This document shows, one piece after another, positions 46,966-58,915 of a stretch of 64,000 bases of DNA (its first letter is position 1; each line of letters starts with the position of its first letter). The translations under genes and the position numbers were made by a program. The notes beneath the pieces were generated by a model that was given only the letters and a program-made list of their open reading frames with translations, was not told where the DNA came from and ran no database searches. This stretch comes from Antitrichia curtipendula (Eukaryota > Streptophyta > Bryopsida > Hypnales > Leucodontaceae): assembly GCA_951230915.1 (NCBI GenBank), contig OX579640.1, positions 25,316,981 to 25,380,980 on the forward strand, in the 5' to 3' direction.

Positions 46966-46973
46966 TTCAAAGT
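46966..46973. repeat. 8-bp target-site duplication, right copy
   Basis: TTCAAAGT directly follows the GTCAACCCTG end and is identical to 30784-30791. Confidence 0.93.
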
Positions 46974-47359
46974 TGAACAACAGGTTTTTTCCCAAACAAA
47001 TGTTGTAATTCCCTGAAACACTAAAATAGTCCATAATTTTCTCATCCCTAATCCAAATAAAATGAATCAAAGTTCCACGTGTAGGTAAAAATATAATCTT
47101 TTAGGAAAAATATCCAATAAATATAATTTTGATTTTTTTTTTTTTTTTTTTTTTGGCTGCCCACCAATCTTCATTTCTTGCTCAGTATGTCATAACTTTT
47201 CCATCCGGCATCCCCTTGAAACAAAAATTACATATCCACAAAGCTCTTGCAAAGCTCCCTAACTTCTAATAATTTAAAAAATATTCACTTCAAATTGAGA
47301 CAATAGGAACCTACCCGGACCCAAGTTGTCCCCCGAGGGGATAATCGAGGTTCAAGGGG

Positions 47360-50056
47360 ATAACTAATTCGGAGCCTCTAATTGCAAATATGAATTCTAA
47401 AATTGCAAATTTCATCAAATGTGGAGTATAAAGAAATTTTAGTGTGTTTTGCAAGGTTAAAAATTAAGGCAATACAAGGATCAATCCCCCCTAGCCTGAG
47501 AAATCCCCTTCATTTTTCTTATTCCTAACTAAAATTAAATGGGGTGCACTTGACAACTTCAATTCATGAACTTATACATTTCACTGTCCCGTCTTCTATT
47601 ATAAGTGGTTCACAAAGCAATCCGCTTCTTGAAACAGTTGTGTAGGTGGTTCCAAAACAAACATTAAGTGCTGGTTCTGAAACGGACATTACGTGGACTG
47701 TCAACAATGTCAGCATAATTAAGACTTGTCATTTATTGCTTCAAACCTTGTAAATGGATGGATTACGAGCTAGGGAGTGTACAGTTTAAAGCCAATGTGT
47801 GTTCACTTAATTTTTCTAAATGAGAATTGATTGTCCAATTGCCTTCTTATAAATGTTACAAGAATGTAGGGTTTGTTTAATTTTAGTAAGGGTCGCATTG
47901 GGGAACCTTGTGTATTACTTTTTGCATGGTATAGTACTTGTTTTGGGTCAAGACATATCTTTTTTAAGACTGCATGTGTGGGTTTTGTAAGACCTAGGAT
48001 CACAAATAGTTGCCTATGACAGAATTCTTTGGGAATTCATAAGTAATTCATAAATACTCCAAAAATTATGAAACCACTGGTATTAGATTTTGCATCAATT
48101 TTCCTTCAAGTAAAAAATAAGGGAAAATATTTTTTTGAGCATCTGAAACACATCAAAAAGACCCAACAGCCCTTAAAGGACCGCTTTATGAACCACTTAC
48201 CTTAAAACTTCGCGCTTGTCAGAGGCAAAGCTTCGTTTGCGGACTTTTGTGCGGGTCCAATTGGGAAGGAATCATGGGAACCACTTAGAAAAGGACCCTC
48301 TCGATAAAACCTGAAGGAAAGAATTAGGTTCGATTGAGTGACACTGAGACACAACACTTGAGAGAGGCAATTATTTGTAATGACGGATAAATCAACAGTT
48401 CGAATCGAAGGTACCGTTTTTGAGGCACGAAGCTCATCACTAACAATGCAGGTACGAGTGACACCCTCCAAATTAAAACCTGAGCTTTCAGTCAGGTACA
48501 AACCTTACGAGCAACGACAGTTCTAACACGGAATCCGGTTCATTAGGGTACCCATCAGATCAAGAGAATTCGTCATCTTGGGCACAACCACGATCAATCA
48601 AATATTTCGCATACTCAAATTGCGTATTCAGATTTACAGATTGGTCGAATCTCTGTACCTGCACTACAAATAGCGCAACTGCTAATTACATCACACGAAA
48701 ATTTCTGCCGCAGCATGTGCATCTACTCCAGCAGCAAACCCCAGTTTTGAATCCGGGAGCTTCAATTCACGTGCAATATTGTGCCGGGAGCTTCGGCACT
48801 TCCAAATTTGCCGTAACTCCCTGGCAGCTTTGGAACACTAGATTTAGTCACAGAAAGTTGAGCAGAGACACTGAAATCGAAGAACGTATTCGTATAACAT
48901 AATCTCTACAAGATTTTATAATCTACGTGTGGCAGGCAACTACCTAGGCAAGAAGAGCAGTTGCATTATTCAGACTGTGTTTAAAAATGGAAAGAAAAGA
49001 AATAAAATCTTGTAGCTAAGGTTGCGTACTCTGAATCCCACTGTTCCATCCGACCAGAAACTTTGCAAGATTAAGGAAATCTGGAGCCTGGTTGTGGAGA
49101 AAAGTACATCCTTCAAGCAAAGTCTTGAAAATTTTCAGAGACACATTGAGAGCTAGCCCTGAACATCCCTCCGCAACTGCCTATGGAGATAAATGTTTGC
49201 CGGTAATCCCGGGCACTTATGATCAAGCTATACTAGGCACGTATTTGCCCTCCTTCTACAAATCCTTCTCCTGTAAGCGACGTCTTGAGAGCGGCGATGC
49301 TGTGGACACTATTGTGTACGAGATGCAAGCTTATTCTTTAACAAATTAAAATCTATGTTTGTATTTGTGCTGGGGGAGATGTACGGTTTAGGACGGGGTG
49401 ACTCATGTGGTGTTTACATAGTAATAACTGCATAAGTGAATCTTCCTGTGACTACCGCCAACAACTTCAAATTGCTCATGAAACTGAATTTTCTGTTGCT
49501 AAGTACGGGTTTGTGAGAATTCTTACCTCTAACACTGTAGTCCTTCAAACAGCCTTCTTATCCTTTGACATCATTGACCTTTTTTTGGTACAATTCATGC
49601 AGGAGCTTGGTTCTGGGAGGAGAACTAGCGGGTCCACAGTCTCTTGAAATCGTTTGTAGTGCTGTGTTCATGCATTCGGTAAGCTTATGAAGCTTTGAAA
49701 TGTAGCTTTGAATGCGCGCAAGGTTTATAGCAAGATTTTTCTGGTTACAAATATACAAAAAGTGGGTGAGATTGTATTTGTTGGCTACGGACCGCAGGTG
49801 ATCAGCAAAAATTCTGTCTGTAGAAGAAGAGCGGCTAGAGAACGGCGAATACCTGCGATTCGAGAAGACGGTGCGATTAGAAAAGACAGTGGCCGTGCCA
49901 TATGGGGGGAGCGGCGTTGGAAGATCCGATGCAGAGCGTGTTGAATCCTGATCTGAACCTTCCACCTGCAACAGTCACAAAACAAACGGGCAGAGAGAGT
50001 TAGTTCTAGAAAGTTCATAGTTTTGGCCTCGTCATGACAAACTTAAAAAAAGAGTG
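47360..50056. other. Spacer with one possible exon
   Basis: No gene is identified. On the minus strand a segment from about 49964 to 49795, after an acceptor TTGCAG, is open and Ser/Arg/Pro-rich (DLPTPLPPYGTATVFSNR, then SPFSSRSSSTDRIFADHL). It contains the duplicated phrase TVFSNR and might be an exon or presequence, but there is no family signature. The rest is ordinary AT-rich or mixed sequence. Confidence 0.35.
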
Positions 50057-50190
50057 AATAGTGTTCTGCATCAGACCCCCTCCACGCGCGGGGGGTCTTG
50101 CTGCAAACACTATTAACTTTGGATTTTAGATGAACAGTATTTGCAGTAAGACCCCCCGCGAATGGAGGGGGTCCCACGCAGATCACTGTT
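50057..50190. repeat. 58-bp-arm hairpin (foldback element or small-RNA precursor)
   Basis: Arms 50057-50114 and 50133-50190 are inverted copies with few mismatches around an 18-bp loop. They include GACCCCCTCC, GCGGGGGGTCTT and CTGCAAA. The G/C-rich arms stand out from the surroundings. The size suits a tiny foldback MITE or a hairpin RNA precursor. Confidence 0.8.
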
Positions 50191-51182
50191 CAGAAGAACC
50201 GAACTAAATCCAACTGACGTCACTGAACGATAAAATAAAAATGAACTTCACCGAGGAGACTAGCCAGGGAGTCGATTGAAATTCACTGATGTTGGACTTC
50301 GAGAAACACTTGCTTCATTACTTCAACGAGGGAAGACGTAGATGGTCGAGTTCTGCCCAGAAACTGCGAATCTAGAAACTTCAAATGCAACGACAAGTTT
50401 AACACGGACGTCCTGTACAGACGAATGCCATTTTTGAGAACTGAGACTCTTGTATTAGAGCATGATTCCAAGAATGTGTTCGAAGAGAACAGAACAACGA
50501 ACAGAAGACCCAATCAAAGAAAATAATGGAACGGGGGTTACAAAGGCAGCAGTAGACGGGCAGCAGTAGACGAACCTGGAAAAGCGGAGCGCCGGTGTGA
50601 GCATCGACAGCATTAAACGGACGATCGCTTGCGTTGATGTCGAAGTCTTCGTATAGAGCTCAATCTCATTGAATTCGCTGTTTTGGAATTCGCTAGTTGT
50701 AACAGAGTTTCACAGATTGGCTGCTCCGCTTTGCACTGAGACTCTGTCCTACCAACCGCAGGTTGTTGAGTTAAAAGGGTTAAGGATTGATGTCGTAGTA
50801 AGGCATGTACACGCACAATCGCCACTCGAAAGGAAAGCTCTTAGAACATTTCAAGTGATGACTATAGGGTGCTATCACATTGTCGTTCTACCCAGTGGCC
50901 TTGTATTTGGTGTTGTGCTTGGGGCCCAACAGTTGATATTATTTTTAATTCATTTTTCTAAGATAGAAAAATAGACGAGAAATCTAACAAAAGTGGTTTC
51001 ATATTTTTTAGAGTAATATTGAATTAGTTATGAATTTTCAGAAGACATGTATAGTAGGTCCATATTTCTGACCCTAGGTCTTCTATAAACCGCTCACTTG
51101 GAAGATGGAATGAAGCAAAGCCAATGATTTGATGGGACCCCTTTTTTCTAATCCATTAATAGCACTATAGCATTCAATTTAA
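50191..51182. other. Spacer, nothing recognised
   Basis: Mixed-composition sequence with short open stretches on both strands. None has a domain or convincing splice context. Confidence 0.4.
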
Positions 51183-51769
51183 TCCCTAAAGCTCCGAGGG
51201 TGTTTTCTGCCAGAAAACACTCAAAAGTATCACTTCTGTTGCATTCATTTAAGGAAAAAAAAAATTTGGTTTTTTGGGAATTTAACCATATGACCTTGTA
51301 CTTAACTTGTTTGAGATCATGTAGTAAAAATTTCATCAAATTTGACCGTACAAATTGGAAGATATTAGCATTCAAAGGTGAACCAAAAGTTTTCTTCAAA
51401 GAAGATGCTTAAATTGCCTGATACACTAAGTTTGTCCATAACTTTCTCATCACTAGTCCAAATAGAATGAATCAATGCTTCATGTAGAAGTAAAAACATA
51501 ATCTTTTAGGAAAAAAATTTAAAAAAAAATATTTTTATTTATTCTAATTTTTTTTGGATTGCCCGCAGTCTCCATTTCTTGCTCATTGTGCCATAACTTT
51601 TTCATCCAGCATGCGATTGGAAAAAAAATTATATATCCAAAAAGATCTTGTAAAGGTACACAACCAGTCAACCACCAAAAAATCCCAAAAAAGTTCACTT
51701 CAAATTGAAAGAATAGGAAGCTACCCGGACCCAAATTGTCCCCCGAGGGGACAAGCGGAGCTTTAGGGG
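51183..51769. mobile_element. CCCCTAAA-end MITE, copy 3 (uninterrupted)
   Basis: The left end TCCCTAAAGCTCCG and right end, read inverted, CCCCTAAAGCTCCG form 14-bp terminal repeats with one mismatch. Flanks are TTAA and ATAA-like. The 587-bp body aligns end to end with the MITE that the 16.2-kb hAT element interrupts. It holds the empty target site TTCAAAGG at 51371-51378. Confidence 0.8.
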
Positions 51770-54700
51770 TTATAGATCACTTCGTTACATTTAAAGATCA
51801 CCTCGTTCCATTAAAGTGCCATTTATAGGGGCTTTTCTTAATGACCAAGCGATTTCAGTGCCTTATACCTTAAGTTGTGAGTCAATTGGGGGACTTTACT
51901 CTTGTAAATTCCATGGGAGAGTTGTTAAGCTTTTAGTGGAAGCTAACTTAATGTTTTTGCAAGAATTTTGTTGCAAGAGTATAGTAATGTGGATTGAGCA
52001 CCAGTATTTCAATATTGTTTGGACCTTCTTTGTAGGAGTTTTATCCAGGAATGCCCATGGCGTTAAATTCTAGTGTCGGTAATTTTGTGAATTACATTGA
52101 GGTCTACTAAAGTTGCTATTTTTTGTATCTAACATTTTCTCCAAAGTTATTTTTGAAGTCTGATTTTAGCATCAAAAATCTAATTTCACAAATGAAGGAC
52201 TATGATTTTATTGTTAAACATTTTGTGAGAGGGTACCTTTTGCAATGTTGACTTTGCGTACTGTTCAGGGTTCTTGGAAATGACCCTGAAGTACACTAGA
52301 TTTTAGAAAAAAAATCACACTAGGAAGTCATTAGAAACAATTATGATTAAGGTTTTGAGAAGCCAATAATTGATTGAGATTAAATATGTGTACTTCTTCA
52401 GCTCATATTATTTTGGTAGCTATTTTTTTGGATTTGACATGTTTAAGAAAAGCTAAAAAAGTTTCATAGTTTCAAAATTCTAACGATCAAACATTATAGT
52501 TTGTCAATCTTTAAATGATATTGTTGTGTTTTGTTTTTCTATATGATGATGACCATGTTTAGTTCAAATTTGTATGGTTACAATAAAAAAATAAATGAAT
52601 TCAACTTTTTAAAATGTTGGCTTCTTGTTTAATATAGTAAGAATTTTGAAAAACTCAAAACAGCATTTACACATTCAAAGATTAAATGCAGTGGTCAGTA
52701 AAAGAGAGCACTTGCTTTACTGTACAGCATCGGTACATTGGTACATTGAAGGGCGTAAAGTCTATTTATGTGTAATGATTGGTTTAACAGGGTTGTTGCT
52801 TTCATTAAAAACTAATTTAGGTAATTATTTTAATTTTTGGCAAAACAGAATACCATGAATTAAGTTTTACAAAATATTTGTAGGTAATGTTTTTAATCTT
52901 ATTGCTTATAATGGTTCTTTTAAATTGATGTAAGTACATGTGGATGAAACATGCACTATGGGATTACATTTGAAGAAGGGCCTGTACATGAAGGAGAAGT
53001 TATTTGAATAGAACATGATTTTGAGGTTTCATGAATGTAAAATTGAAATACTTTTAAAAAATATTTTTCATTGAGAGATATAAATAAATTAAATTTAAGA
53101 ACTTGAATAAGAAGTCTTTAAATTTTTGCTTAGAACATCTGAAAGTTATGTAATCTTTTTAAAATTATGGTATTGAAAACAACAAGTTTTTGCGTTCTAT
53201 ATAGATTGAGAGTGCATGTGTTTGATGTACCACAATAATATTTATGAAGTAGTTGGTAAGCTTTCAATGAATTAGTTTTGTTTTTTTAAGTTTGAGTCAA
53301 TTATAAGTTATATATCTGTGCGTGAATAATAGGTTAAAAGTGGCTAATAAACATATTGAAATTTTAACTATTTGGAGAACGTATAAATCAGTTATGTTTT
53401 TTTTTATGTTTATTAGTCTCATATTTGTTACTGAATCCAAATTCTGAATTTGATATTCATGAAGTAGAGTACAAAGGTTAGAATAATTTTCACATTTTTA
53501 ATACCTTCTTCATCAAACATCATATTATTTCAAAGCCAAAATTTTCTGTTAGTGTTTTTTTAATAATTAAAGTGCTCTACAACGCATGTAGCTTTAAGTA
53601 AGATATTACAATTTATTACTTGAATAATATCTCACAATTTGGGATATTTAATTATTTTTGAGTGAACTCGAAAGAGCTCAAAGGAGGGCATTCGTCCTCT
53701 TTGTATGAAACCCTAAAAGACAAAGTGGTACTATGAATCTTAAAAACTGTGAAGATATATTATAAAAAATGAAGTACTGTTTAGAAAAGATAAAAGAGAC
53801 CTATGTTTAATGATTGATTGTAGAGCTTGGTTGATGTCAGAGGGGACTACTTTCATATGCAACATGTTTGTGTATTGGTTCCTATTGTTTGTTTTTGTTA
53901 TGCTGACTTTCAAATAATTTTTGTGAAGACTAAAAATTATTTAGTGCTTGCTATGGATATATCTTTTAACTAATTCAATTCGGAAATGTACAAGTTGTGC
54001 CACTTGCAGACCTAAATGGAGATTGTTGGAAAATGCACAAAAAAACAATTGGAAGTGTGAAAAATAAATAAAAAATTCAAATGAAGTATTTTTGTGGAAT
54101 AAGAAAGATTTTATTCATTCCATGTAGATTAGTGATGAGTTATTTCTGCACAGTCTTGTCTTCTAGTCAATCTAATGGAAAACCCCGAAAAGCACTACTT
54201 GATTCTCTTTTATAATGCAAAATTTATTAGTTTAAGAAGAAAGCGGAATGCGCTCAGTTATTGAACAAGAACTATTGCATCGTTGTGATTATTGTTTTTG
54301 AACTCCATGCTTGATTTAATAATATTCTAGTTTTATGTTCAGTCTGGGAAGTACATCTACTTTATTACCTATTTTGTTTGAAAATGATTATTATGTTTGA
54401 CAGAATGTGTTGATGATGTTCAAAAAAACATTTTAGAAACCAATTTTGCGCTGTAAGTTGAGTTCATTGCTTTTGTAGCATTCATAAAAAAAATTTATCC
54501 CGTATTTGAATAGTAATTTTTGAATATTGAAAAATAGAATTTTCTGGAAATTTACGAAGATTAGCATTGATCAATTCATTTTTGAGTATGGAGTTCCCAT
54601 TTTGTATGCATTTAGTACATGCCGTAGACCATGTGCAATCCCTTAATCTGCCGTTCCAGAGCCTCACCTCATTTAACCAAAAAGAATTGAAATAGATAAG

Positions 54701-57136
54701 AAATTAAAGAATGAACAACGAACTGACCTCTCCAGTCATTTCATTTGTCATGTAATGAATGATTGCATGGAATTTGAATGAGGAACAATTACTAGAAATG
54801 GGTTTTTGCATTTCAAATAGGAATTTGAAAACTAATCTCACCTTTTGACAATGTCATGAAGCGGAATAGGAACATTATTATGAACTAAAATTTAAGGCAA
54901 AAATGAAAAGATTATTTGGGTGGAGAGAGTAATTTCAGAGGATTGTAAAAGAAGTGTGTTTTGTTTATACAATTTTTCTTTATTATAGGTTGAAGTCTTC
55001 AACCTAATTCATTAAGTATGCTATATGTGTAGTTCCGAAAAAATGAGATACGTACATTCAAAGCTTTTTAAATGTATTAAAGAAAGGTCAAAAAAAAAAA
55101 AAAATTCATTGTAAATTAAAATATCTTGCAATCTTTTTAGTAAAGGTTCTGTAAATGGACTTCACAAGAGAGTTGTATATGTTTTTCATGCATACATTTG
55201 TAGTGGTAAAAGTACATCTTGCTTCTCCTATTAAGTATTGTGAAATCGAAGGTTTAGGGTTGTGTAAGTAGGTAGACATTTCTAAATGTATTATGAAATA
55301 ATTTGAATCCTTAAAACAAATTTTTCATTGCGCGGTATGACTGTTATACCCAGAAATTAACTTTGAAATTGGCAATATTAAGAAGATGGACAATATAAAA
55401 AGCTATATGCATGGAATATGAAAAGTGCCTTTCATTTTACAATGTTCATGCACAGATGTAATTTATGAAATCAGAAGAGAGTGCTCATGTTCTAAAGAAC
55501 TTTGAAGGGGCTATTTTATGCGTTTTGCATTGAAGAAGTAAATTTAATTAACAATGTTGTGGAAAAACGTAAGACATGTACAATAGAAAGTGCAACAAAA
55601 TGTTTCAGTATTTTGTTGAAGGTGGTTTTACGGTTTTCAATTGTTGTAGTGGATGAAGCAAAAATATTTCAATTTCAAAAAGAATGTTTCAAAATTAAAG
55701 AGTACAACATATATATGTAGCACATTAACAAAATAAAGAATTGTGCTATGGGTACATAGTGATGAGGAATTTAAATATCATATTTTTGCAGGTCCGCTAC
55801 TTCTTGAATGCAAACAATATTGAGCAAGAGTTTATGGTTCAGAAATTCTTATCATGTAATGTGTGGGAAAAATTGAGTTGTACATTAACACTGCAAATTG
55901 TGCGGTGTGGCAAGATTGTGGTTTGTAATATTTTAGTGATTTTATTTAAGAAAACATTAGTGCGACATTGAACAGAGGGAGATGAGAGAAAAACCATTGC
56001 TTGTATAATAGATATTTGTCTTTCAAATATCTATTAGTGTTGTTAGTAACTGGAAGAAGGTCTTTTGTCTATGGGACTAATTGGTTACTCGTGAAAGTCT
56101 TGTATTTCTTGAAGTGCAGTGGAACTAACTGATTTTATGGAAAATTATGTTTTTGAAAGCCACAATTTTGTATTTTATTGTCTTCTTCTTTTGCAATTGT
56201 AGGCAGAAGTGTTCATGAAATGTTTATAATGTGAATTGCAATAGTTCTTATAAACTCTTAGAGAGGAGCATGAAATGTTGTGGACGTAAGTGAAATAACA
56301 AAAATAATTCATATGCAAAAATTGTTGAGTCGTTCAATATATTGTAAGAAATCATAAAGAAAAACAATGATTATAGTTTAGCACTTGAAGAGTATAAATC
56401 CTTGTTGGTTTGTAGGACGTAAATGTTTGTATTCACATGTAGTTAGAGGATATAGCGAGTACACAAGACATCCATGGTGGTGGTCTAGGAACATATGAAA
56501 GAAGAGTATGTATTACAGAAGTATTACATAAAATTGCTAGAACTTATCACCTTTATGTCGCGTTCCATTGAATTATGTGTACATTCCAGTTATTCTTATA
56601 AGAGGCATATGCCATTTACAAATTAGCAATTTAGATATGTAGACTATGGAGTTTGAACTTTCACATGAAAACCTTTAGAAAGAAATAGAGCAGGACAAAT
56701 GTTATTAATGCTATCAATGTTAGCACGCATGAATCAGAAGTGGTAACGGGATGGTGTTGTTTGCATGTTTACAATGTAATGGCCAATGTACAAGGATTCC
56801 AACGATTATGTACGATTTTTGTAGTTAAAAATACAATTATATTAGTATAGAAATGTGCACTTATAAAACATCATTAATAATTGATAGAGTAAAAAAGGTA
56901 ATGTAACCCTCTAAATGTAGAGTGTATTTATTATGCAATTGAATGAAATGGACATTTAGAATAGTGAGGTTGACAAAAAATTCATTATGTGGAAATTGTA
57001 TGAAGAGCATGCAATGTTTGCTTCAATATGTTGGACAAGTATATCTGCAGACCTTAGCAAGTGAATGGAAAAAAGGAACATATTAAACATTGGATTTGTT
57101 TGTATAGTTTTATTTATGAGGGCGTGAAAAGTAGCC
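51770..57136. other. AT-rich spacer without genes
   Basis: Long AT-rich stretch with homopolymer runs. Open frames are short and composed of Ile/Lys/Phe/Asn as expected by chance. No inverted-repeat element or RNA gene could be supported. Confidence 0.5.
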
Positions 57137-57499
57137 ATGGTCGGGGGGGTTTCAGTGTTTGTTGAAAAGTTTGGAGGATCACTTTTTTATTGTATAGGGT
57201 ATTTCGTTAAATTGGCGGTATTCCATTAGATTGGCGGTTTACGGTTCGAAACCAATCCTGAAATCTACAAGAAAATGACATTAGAGGGAGGAAAGGTGCC
57301 GAGAATTGGTGATTTGGACTATTCTATGGCAGAGAAAGGCTCACATATAGCCCTGTCATATTATGAGGGGTTGCCATGATAGGAAATGCAACGTAAATTC
57401 AACCACCTTGGAGCCCAACTTCATGTGTTGAGATCATCAAAATTGGCCATGAAGGAAAACGATTGCTGTTTTTTGGGCATTGAAATCCATTTTAATTGA
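57137..57499 (+). pseudogene. Fragment of an unidentified coding sequence with stops
   Basis: From an ATG at 57137 one frame runs 121 codons to TGA at 57497. It has an in-frame TAG at 57227 and a TGA-TAG pair near 57377-57382, and no shift. The peptide between them is protein-like (LRFETNPEIYKKMTLEGGKV, RIGDLDYSMAEKGSHIALSY, LAMKENDCCFLGIEIHFN) in otherwise AT-rich DNA. Family not recognised; possibly a relic of a transposon or duplicated gene. Confidence 0.35.
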
Positions 57500-58337
57500 T
57501 TATCGAAAAATCAACGAATTGAGGACCTTGTTTGGTAATTGAAAATGCAGGGGCTAGCAGTCAATATTTGCCAATTTTTATTCATTTAGTACTTTCAGTG
57601 CACTTAATGACAATTTGGGACCATTTCAATAAAAAAATACAGGCTTCGGCTATATATATCATGTTTTAATCATTCAATTGCAAATGCAATGTCACCTCTA
57701 CATTGAATAGTAGTCTATAATTAGTCAAATAAGGGTTACTTGCGGTCCAATGCAGAAGACTTCATGGTGGTGGGGTCTTTTCATGTGCAAGCAAGGGACG
57801 TCCACAATAGAGATCACATGAAATGCTCTTATTTGGATGGAGTCATCATCATCATCATATAGGCCTGAGCAGACAGAAATAATCCAGTGGGCTGCAACAT
57901 CTTTTGACATGGCCATGACATGAAGGAAAATGCTTTATTAGTCATTTTGAATTTACAAAGGGTTTTGTGGAACTTCCTTTTTTATTCACCAAGAAATCCA
58001 TCACCATTGCCCAGGACAGTGGCTCCAGACATTGGCCTACAAAATAAAGTCTGAAATGTGTCTCCTTCATCAAAATGCAAAGATGTGTAGGCACATAAAC
58101 CATGAACAAAGACGATTTTCTTGCTCGTAAACACATTAGATGGAATGAAATGTCATTCAAAATTAGGTTTCCATCTAAAGATATTCATCATATGATGAGG
58201 TAATTCAAATATGCAAAAACATTATTCAAAAATATTCATCAAATATATAAGTATTGAATGAATACATTGTGAAATGAGTTTGGTATAAGCATTGTATACC
58301 GTTAGACTCATGGTAACTAAGTTTCACACCTCCATCA
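57500..58337. other. Spacer, nothing recognised
   Basis: Minus-strand open stretches at 57725-57916 and 57942-58160 have mixed composition and no domain. They could be relics, but no call is made. Confidence 0.4.
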
Positions 58338-58499
58338 CTCGTGTTAGTGTCTTGAATAGAAGCGTCCAAAGAGTATATCAAAGTAATTGAAGAATGAGGT
58401 GGATGTTAGACCTAGAATTAGGGCACAGCTATATCTACTTCATCCTTCAATTACCTTGATATACTCTTTGGATGCATCTATTTGCAAGACTATCACGAG
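58338..58499. repeat. 66-bp-arm hairpin, miRNA-precursor-like
   Basis: The left arm 58338-58403 (GTCTTGAATAGAAGCGTCC, AAAGAGTATATCAAAGTAA) pairs with 58434-58499 (TTACCTTGATATACTCTTT, GGATGCATCTATTTGCAAGAC). Small mismatches and bulges are spread along the stem, with a loop of about 30 bp. Imperfect pairing over about 66 bp is the usual form of a plant miRNA precursor, though a foldback MITE looks the same. Confidence 0.75.
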
Positions 58500-58668
58500 C
58501 AAAGAAGATGTGATACTTCGACTATCCTGTTTGTAATATTGAACGGTTTACGTTGCTAGTAGTAAAAATTTGAACTTGTGCTATATACTAGCCTAAAATA
58601 TGATAATGTATTTGCTACAAAGTTCCAAAATTGAAGCGCTATAGTACCCACAAAATGAAGGCTTGATG

Positions 58669-58915
58669 ACAACAAGGTGTTGGAGGCACTTAAGTGAACA
58701 ACGGAGACGATCTCTGGGAAGGAAAAGCACAAAATGCATAAAACCAAACTCTTGTATCCTTCTTGAGATGAACTCTCATACACCACACCGTGACAAGTGC
58801 AATCTATGAGAATCCTTCTCGAGGACGATGGGAGAGTTTAGTTCCACAAAGTTTGTGCTCTTCCCCTCCCAAAGATCGTCTCCGCATTTGACTTGAGCAC
58901 TTCCAAAACCTCGTT
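58669..58915. repeat. Second long imperfect hairpin
   Basis: The left arm 58669-58732 (CAACAAGGTGTTGGAGG, CGGAGACGATCTCTGGG, AAAAGCACAAA) is matched inverted by 58852-58915 (CAACGAGGTTTTGGAAG, CGGAGACGATCTTTGGG, AGAGCACAAA). The span between holds further weaker inverted similarity (GAGAACTC/TCTCATA phrases). It lies 170 bp from the preceding hairpin. Confidence 0.7.

Larger units (their letters stand above)
30597..47359. mobile_element. CCCCTAAA-end MITE, copy 4, split by the hAT element
   Basis: The two halves, 30597-30791 and 46974-47359, together give about 581 bp and align along their whole length with the uninterrupted copy at 51183-51769. Shared phrases include CCCCGAGGGTG near the left end, GTAGTAAAAATTTCATCAAA, AATCTTTTAGGAAAAA and CTACCCGGACCCAA. 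Outer flanks are ATAA-like. Confidence 0.8.

Noticed and set aside
57240..57260. GGTTCGAAACC resembling the T-arm of a tRNA
   Set aside because: No acceptor stem, D arm or anticodon arm can be placed around it, and it falls inside the pseudogene frame.
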